Positions 22,732 to 27,075 of a DNA stretch of 27,075 nt are shown in pieces; within the stretch, counting starts at the first letter, position 1; every line of letters starts with the position of its first letter. Under the pieces are notes generated by a model. The model worked only from the letters and a program-made list of their open reading frames with translations, did no database searches and was not told the DNA's origin. A program made the translations under genes and the position numbers. Source of the stretch: an uncultured Prevotella sp. (GTDB lineage: Bacteria; Bacteroidota; Bacteroidia; Bacteroidales; Bacteroidaceae); the NCBI GenBank assembly GCA_900553965.1, contig USFX01000007.1:1-27075 (forward strand). The letters are read 5' to 3'.

Positions 22732-24753
22732 ATGACTGTGAATAAGATAAGAATAATATGCTCACTGCTGCTGTGCATAGTTTCCATGTTGTCCTTCGCC
22801 AAGGACCGCGAAGTGATAGACTTCAACCGCGGCTGGCAGTTCTGCCTGACCGCTAATACCCAAGAGCCCGCTCCCGCGTCGGGAGAGACGTGGCGGCCGA
22901 TAGATCTGCCCTACGATTTCCAGCTCAACATGCCTTGGGACGAGGGCGCCAATCGTGCCCGTGCCTTCAAAAGACAGGCGGCGGCATGGTTCCGCAAGAC
23001 TTTCACGGCGGAGCAATCATGGCAGGGCCGCCGTGTGATGCTCGATTTTGAGGGCCTGATGTATTATGGCGATGTCTATCTCAACGGCCGTCGCATCGGT
23101 GGGACGGAATACGGCTATTGCGGTTTCGAATGCGACATATCCGGACTGTTGGACTATGGCCGTGAGAACGTCGTGACCGTATATACCAACACGGGAACGG
23201 ACGGTGGCAGCAGATGGTACACCGGCGGTGGTATCAACCGCGACGTGCGTCTGATTTTGACCGACACTGTGGCGCTTGCGCGTCATGGCATCTATGTCAC
23301 GGCGGCCCCGAAGCAGGGTGACAGTGGCGTCTGGCAGGTCGCGGTGCAGGCGGAATATGCCGGCCGCACGCTTTCAAAAGGCCGGTTAGAGACCGAGGCG
23401 CGCATCCTTGACGCAGCGGGCAACGTCGTGGCCGGCAGCGGGCGCTTCGCCTGTCCGGCGGCATCACGCCAGGAACTGGTCGAGGTGAAGCTGCCGTTGA
23501 TTGACGTCGCCAATCCTAACCTGTGGTCCTGCGAGACACCTTATTTATATAATGTGGAGGTGACGACCTATTGTGACGGCGTTGTCCGTGACCGAAAGAC
23601 GGAGCGTTTCGGTTTCCGTACCATCGAATACGGCGCAGATTTCGGCTTCCGGCTCAACGGCAGGAAGGTCTTCCTGCAAGGCATTGCCAACCATGTCGAT
23701 TTCGGTGGCGTCGGTGTGGCGGCCTATCGGACGGCCATTGCCCGCCAGTTGCGCCAGCTGAAGGCGTTCGGATTCAATGCCGTGCGCTGTTCCCACAATC
23801 CTTATCCGGAGTGTTTCTATGACCTTTGCGACGAGATGGGAATACTCGTTGTCGATGAGTTTGTGGACAAATGGAGCACCGACGGCAACTGCTGGGGCGG
23901 CCGGACAGACTTCCTGAACTGTTGGGTGCCGCTGATGCAGGAGTGGATCAAGCGCGACCGCAACCATCCGTGCGTGATAATGTGGAGTCTGGGCAACGAG
24001 ATGCAGCACCGCGAAAATGCCTCCGGCTACATGACCGGCGACTGGGGCGTGACGATGTTCCGCATGATGGACGTACTCCTGAAGCGCTACGACGCCACCC
24101 GTCCGTCGACAGCGGCCATGTATCCGGCGCGCGCCAACGGCATACGCCGGGCCGACAAAGGATTTCGTGATAAAGAAAATATATTGCCGCCGGAACTCTC
24201 GCGCATAACGGAGATAGCGTCATACAACTACGAGTATGCCGACTATCCGCGCTACAAGGAGTGCGACCCCGACCTGATAATCTTCCAGAGCGAGGCTTCC
24301 GTCAACGACCTCGTGACGCCGTTCCTGCGCATGGACCGCAAGTCGACGGTCGGATTGTGTTATTGGGGCGCGATTGAATATTGGGGAGAGTCCGACGGTT
24401 GGCCGAAAAAGGGATGGAACTATTCGTTCTTCGACCATACGCTGAAGCCCTATCCGCGTGCCTATCTGCTGCGTTCATGCTTCAGGGAGGACGAACCGCA
24501 GGTGCATATCGGTGTGCTGGACGGCGAACAGAAGAGCATTATATGGAACGATATACTCTCCGGACGTGCCGAGATGAGCCATTTCTACTGGAAGCCCGCC
24601 GCCGGAGACAGCATCACGCTGGAGGTCTCGGATGAGGTGCTGGCCGAGCGCAAAGCGAAATACGTCGCCCCCGAACCCAACATCAAGACCGGCTGGTTGA
24701 GCCGTTACGCCCGCATGGTCACCAGTGCAAATCTGGGTGCGGTGCTGAAATAA
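22732..24753 (+). CDS. Family 2 glycoside hydrolase, 3' end replaced by an IlvD-like C-terminus
   Basis: The 673-aa frame starts with a signal peptide (MTVNKIRIICSLLLCIVSMLSFA). Residues ~30-620 follow the GH2 layout (beta-galactosidase/beta-glucuronidase group): a sandwich domain (NRGWQFCL, WRPIDLPYDF), an immunoglobulin-like domain, and a TIM barrel with acid/base Glu423 in MWSLGNEM and nucleophile Glu521 in IIFQSEAS. FRLNGRKVFLQGIANH and RCSHNPY are also typical. Residues ~610-625 begin the domain that usually continues 'YTN-EEVELFLNGKSLG', but that part is missing. Instead residues ~629-673 (VSDEVLAERKAKY...GWLSRYARMVTSANLGAVLK) match the end of dihydroxy-acid dehydratase. The substrate is unknown; removing galactosyl or uronyl groups from RG-I fits context. 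The true C-terminus is not in this window. Confidence 0.8.
   Translation: MTVNKIRIICSLLLCIVSMLSFAKDREVIDFNRGWQFCLTANTQEPAPASGETWRPIDLPYDFQLNMPWDEGANRARAFKRQAAAWFRKTFTAEQSWQGRRVMLDFEGLMYYGDVYLNGRRIGGTEYGYCGFECDISGLLDYGRENVVTVYTNTGTDGGSRWYTGGGINRDVRLILTDTVALARHGIYVTAAPKQGDSGVWQVAVQAEYAGRTLSKGRLETEARILDAAGNVVAGSGRFACPAASRQELVEVKLPLIDVANPNLWSCETPYLYNVEVTTYCDGVVRDRKTERFGFRTIEYGADFGFRLNGRKVFLQGIANHVDFGGVGVAAYRTAIARQLRQLKAFGFNAVRCSHNPYPECFYDLCDEMGILVVDEFVDKWSTDGNCWGGRTDFLNCWVPLMQEWIKRDRNHPCVIMWSLGNEMQHRENASGYMTGDWGVTMFRMMDVLLKRYDATRPSTAAMYPARANGIRRADKGFRDKENILPPELSRITEIASYNYEYADYPRYKECDPDLIIFQSEASVNDLVTPFLRMDRKSTVGLCYWGAIEYWGESDGWPKKGWNYSFFDHTLKPYPRAYLLRSCFREDEPQVHIGVLDGEQKSIIWNDILSGRAEMSHFYWKPAAGDSITLEVSDEVLAERKAKYVAPEPNIKTGWLSRYARMVTSANLGAVLK
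24616..24753 (+). pseudogene. ilvD: 3' fragment of dihydroxy-acid dehydratase, in frame with GH2
   Basis: The last ~45 codons before the TAA at 24751-24753 encode VSDEVLAERKAKYVAPEPN...KTGWLSRYARMVTSANLGAVLK. This is the characteristic IlvD C-terminus (VSDEELAxRR...PEPKxxxGYLxRYAxxVxSAxxGAVL) of branched-chain amino acid synthesis. The rest of ilvD is absent. It is followed at once by a strong terminator, as expected for a genuine gene end. The upstream limit is approximate, since GH2 and IlvD residues cannot be separated exactly in AAGDSITLE. Confidence 0.8.
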
Positions 24754-24761
24754 ACGTAACG

Positions 24762-24797
24762 AAAGCGCCTGTTGTGCGGATGCACAACAGGCGCTTT
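24762..24797. terminator. Strong bidirectional intrinsic terminator
   Basis: A perfect 16-bp stem (AAAGCGCCTGTTGTGC at 24762-24777, complement at 24782-24797) closes a 4-nt loop (GGAT), with T-runs on the exit side of both strands. It lies between the convergent IlvD fragment (stop 24753) and the sugar transferase (stop 24802-24800). This GC-rich short-loop form is typical of Firmicutes, unlike the A/T-rich long-loop hairpins in the Bacteroidales part. Confidence 0.9.
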
Positions 24798-24799
24798 TG

Positions 24800-25474
24800 T
24801 CACTCTCCATATTTCATGAGCATGGCGCGGACGGTGAGGAAGATGATCTTCCAGTCCACCCAGAAGCTGCGCTCCTGGATGTATTTCAGATCCAGCGCCA
24901 CCCACTCGTCAAAGCTCATCTCGTTACGGTGGGGTGCGATCTGCCAGTAGCAGCTCAGTCCGGGGGTGACGTACAGCCGCTGGCGCTGGTAGTCGCTGTA
25001 CAGCTCTACCTCCCGGGGCAGTGCGGGGCGCGGCCCCACGATGCTCATATCGCCCCGCAGCACGTTGAGCAGCTGGGGTAGCTCGTCCAGACTGGTCTTG
25101 CGCAGAAAACGTCCCACCCGGGTAATGCGGGGGTCGTCCTTGATCTTGAACACAGGACCATCCATTTCGTTCTGGTCTAGCAGGTCGTCCAGTTTTGCCT
25201 CTGCATTGGGGCACATGGAGCGGAACTTATAGAACTTAAAGGGTTTTCCATTGCGGCCGATACGCTCCTGGCTGAAAACAGGGCCAGCAGACGGATCATC
25301 CACTACAATGGCAATTGCCGTAGCCAGCATGACCGGCGACAGCACCACCAGTGCCAGCGATGACAAGATTACGTCCTGCGTCCGACGCCCGATCCAGTAC
25401 AGGCGATGGTCGCGCAGATTTTCCTTGCGGTCAACTTCAACTTCCTTATCGATTCCGACAGTATTCGTAGCCAT
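24800..25474 (-). CDS. Undecaprenyl-phosphate sugar-1-phosphate transferase (bacterial sugar transferase)
   Basis: A 224-aa membrane-associated enzyme of the family that loads the first sugar-1-phosphate onto the lipid carrier for exopolysaccharide or capsule synthesis. One hydrophobic segment (about residues 34-58) precedes the catalytic domain with the family motifs KFYKFRSMCPNAE, DPRITRVGRFLRKTSLDELP and VLRGDMSIVGPRPALPREVE. The size fits the short form lacking the extra N-terminal helices of WbaP-type enzymes. AGGAG at 25480-25484 (minus strand) is a strong Shine-Dalgarno site 5 nt before the ATG, unlike the Bacteroidales genes to the left and typical of Firmicutes. It is 45 bp after the helicase-like gene on the same strand. 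The donor sugar cannot be told from sequence. Confidence 0.9.
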   Translation of the reverse strand: MATNTVGIDKEVEVDRKENLRDHRLYWIGRRTQDVILSSLALVVLSPVMLATAIAIVVDDPSAGPVFSQERIGRNGKPFKFYKFRSMCPNAEAKLDDLLDQNEMDGPVFKIKDDPRITRVGRFLRKTSLDELPQLLNVLRGDMSIVGPRPALPREVELYSDYQRQRLYVTPGLSCYWQIAPHRNEMSFDEWVALDLKYIQERSFWVDWKIIFLTVRAMLMKYGE

Positions 25475-25519
25475 TTTTTCTCCTCACATAAATTCGCGTT
25501 TGTTTATAGATTCCTTGCT

Positions 25520-27075
25520 TCAACCTGCTTTTTCCGTAACTCTTTCGGCTTGTGCTGCCTGCTTAGACGGGTGCTTAGGGTTACTTTTCCCCCACCGCAT
25601 CCCGATTTCATCCAGCTTTGCAATCCGCTCCTCTGTCAAAACAGCGCCGCTTTTTTCAGGATTCTGGCGGGTATACCGCTGCCGTTTGACCCAATTTCCG
25701 AGGTTGTAACCGCCCGGTGACACATATTCTGCTGGAACGTTCAGGTCGCCGTGGGCATCAAAATAGCGCTTTGCCTCCTGATACCCCTCGTTCCACTTGC
25801 GGTCATTGCGATTGCCCCAGTACATCCCGATCCGGCTGAGCCGCTCGACCTGTTCCTCCGTCAGTTTTCCTTTCGGGTACGCCCATTGCTGGCTTTCGAC
25901 CCATTGTCCCAGCCGTTCGCCAGCCGCTGTCACATAGGAACGTGGGATATTCAGGTTGCCGTTTTCCTCATAATAAGCCGCAGCCAGCGCATAAGCCTTT
26001 TCCCACTTGGCATCGAAAATGTTCCACACCATGCCGATCTCATCAAGCTGTGCGATGCGTTCTTCCTTCAAACGGCCATTGAGCTTCTGTTGCCGGGTCT
26101 TGATGATCCACTGTCCTAAGGGATAGCCGTCCGGGTCTACATATTTTCCGGGCACCATCAGGTTTCCGTAGGTGTCGTGATATTTCTTTGCGACCTCAAA
26201 TCCGTGCTGCCACGCAATTTCCTTCCGGTTGCCCCAGACCATGCCGATGCTGTCCAGCCGTTGAATCTGTTGTTCGGTCAGGATGCCTTGAATTTGTCCC
26301 TCGCGCACACGACGCTGAGTGACCAGCCACACGCCAAGGCTCAGACCGCCGGGCGTGGTATACAGTTTCGGGACATTCAGGTTGCCGTGTTCCGCATAGT
26401 AGATGCTTGCCTCGGAGAAGTAGTGCTCCCAACCGGACGAAAGGCTCGCTTGCAGCTGCTCGAACAGCACCCGGCAATCGTGCACTTGCTCGATGACCTC
26501 AAACCGTTCGGTCACAATCTTGTCGCCCTCGCCGTTGGCATAGAGCCGGTGGACCGCCTCCTGCATCTCGCCTTGCAAACCGGAAATACTGGTCAAGCCC
26601 TCGAAATTGTTGACAACATCTAGGATAAGTGGTGTCGTATTATCACCAGCGGTCAGGGCACGTCCGATCTGCTGCTTGTAGATAATGGGCGAAATCGTTG
26701 GTCGGAACAGGATGACCCCGGAAATTCCCTCCACATGGACGCCCTCGTTAAGCATATCAATGCAGAACAGCAGCTTCAGCCGGTCACTGGTGTCCGTTTT
26801 GAAGTCTGCAAACGCCTTGTCAGTGTTCGGATCATCCGAGTAGGCTTCGTAAACCACAACATCCGGGTTGACCCCTGCAAACCATTCGGGCACATGGGAA
26901 ACCATTTCGTCCATATGCTCTTTGTTTGCGCAGAATACGATGTATTTTCCACTTGTCTGCGTGATATGATGTTGAAAGACAAGATTAAGTCCGTCTGCCT
27001 GTTCCAGTGCCCGGCGCAGTGCGTCCAGATATTTCTGATTCACATCCTGAATGCCCGGTGCCCGCAGGTTGTCCA
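25520..27075 (-). CDS. Superfamily 2 helicase, C-terminal part with four helicase-associated (HA) repeats (5' partial)
   Basis: The frame stays open to the right edge, so the N-terminus with the Walker A and DEAD-box motifs lies outside the window; the GTG at 27043 is internal, with coding residues DNLRAPGIQD before it. Visible are helicase C-terminal motifs: IVFCANKEHMDE (motif IV region), DMLNEGVHVEGISGVIL (motif V) and YKQQIGRAL (motif VI, with arginine finger). Four ~68-residue repeats follow, each with a W, then HGNLNVP-like, LG-W, and L--IGMVWG-like signatures, matching the helicase-associated domain. Such multi-HA helicases are common in gut Clostridia and on their mobile elements. Proposed roles in DNA remodelling or plasmid/phage functions are not demonstrated. 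The tail ends in a basic, Ala-rich segment. Confidence 0.85.
   Translation of the reverse strand, partial: DNLRAPGIQDVNQKYLDALRRALEQADGLNLVFQHHITQTSGKYIVFCANKEHMDEMVSHVPEWFAGVNPDVVVYEAYSDDPNTDKAFADFKTDTSDRLKLLFCIDMLNEGVHVEGISGVILFRPTISPIIYKQQIGRALTAGDNTTPLILDVVNNFEGLTSISGLQGEMQEAVHRLYANGEGDKIVTERFEVIEQVHDCRVLFEQLQASLSSGWEHYFSEASIYYAEHGNLNVPKLYTTPGGLSLGVWLVTQRRVREGQIQGILTEQQIQRLDSIGMVWGNRKEIAWQHGFEVAKKYHDTYGNLMVPGKYVDPDGYPLGQWIIKTRQQKLNGRLKEERIAQLDEIGMVWNIFDAKWEKAYALAAAYYEENGNLNIPRSYVTAAGERLGQWVESQQWAYPKGKLTEEQVERLSRIGMYWGNRNDRKWNEGYQEAKRYFDAHGDLNVPAEYVSPGGYNLGNWVKRQRYTRQNPEKSGAVLTEERIAKLDEIGMRWGKSNPKHPSKQAAQAERVTEKAG

Noticed and set aside
22732..24753. Novel bifunctional GH2-dehydratase enzyme
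   Set aside because: Only the last ~45 residues of IlvD are present, with no Fe-S or catalytic part, and the GH2 domain is itself cut short, so a functional fusion is not credible.
6223..24753. SusC/SusD-like transporter genes expected near an HTCS
   Set aside because: No TonB-dependent receptor plug/barrel or SusD-type lipoprotein sequence was found; none of the signal peptides has a convincing lipobox.
27041..27043. GTG as the start of the helicase gene
   Set aside because: The same frame continues open to the window edge, and helicase motifs I-III are missing, so the gene must begin outside the window.
1..27075. tRNA, rRNA genes, insertion-sequence transposases or integrases
   Set aside because: None was recognised on either strand by reading; a tRNA scan was not run, so a cryptic tRNA in a spacer cannot be fully excluded.

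Overview
The first ~24.6 kb looks like a high-GC member of the Bacteroidales, probably Prevotellaceae. The evidence is Bacteroidetes-type promoter elements (TAnnTTTG), A/T-rich leaders without strong Shine-Dalgarno sites, a hybrid two-component regulator, and secreted enzymes ending in a 'YNL-GQR...G-YI-NGKK-V' tail. The last ~2.4 kb looks like a different organism, a Clostridia/Oscillospiraceae-type gut Firmicute. The switch falls inside a glycoside hydrolase gene whose last ~45 codons read as the C-terminus of dihydroxy-acid dehydratase (IlvD). The simplest reading is a metagenomic assembly chimera with the join near 24.60-24.63 kb.

Layout. Positions 1-176 hold a long inverted repeat. Positions 177-4669 are a minus-strand housekeeping cluster in transcription order ftsX, DUF3098, uppP, truB, queA, folK. 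Positions 4670-5065 are a divergent promoter region with a 27-bp inverted repeat of the widespread AAACGCAAAGACCGC type. A radical SAM gene (5066-5845) follows, then a repeat-rich spacer (5846-6222) carrying more copies of the repeat seen at the window start and two 20-bp tandem sites just upstream of a promoter.

Positions 6223-24615 are a rhamnogalacturonan-I (pectin) locus. It has three polysaccharide lyase family 11 (PL11)-type proteins: a 1527-aa fusion to autotransporter-like beta-strand repeats, a 722-aa enzyme and an 802-aa enzyme. It also has a 1066-aa secreted protein of four predicted beta-sandwich modules separated by helical segments, a family 2 glycoside hydrolase (3' end lost), and a 1189-aa hybrid sensor/AraC regulator (HTCS). 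The HTCS is divergent from the 1066-aa gene, and the shared 170-bp region carries another pair of 20-bp tandem repeats, a plausible operator. No SusC/SusD pair is visible. Inferred model: the HTCS senses periplasmic pectin fragments and induces secreted lyases and a binding protein that cut RG-I outside the cell, with the GH2 enzyme trimming oligosaccharides.

Points of most interest are the chimeric GH2-IlvD junction; an in-frame stretch resembling the local repeat family inside the 722-aa PL11 gene; the PL11/beta-repeat fusion; the modular 1066-aa protein of unknown function; and the two 20-bp tandem-repeat operator candidates. Everything functional here is inferred by reading motifs; no database search was run.
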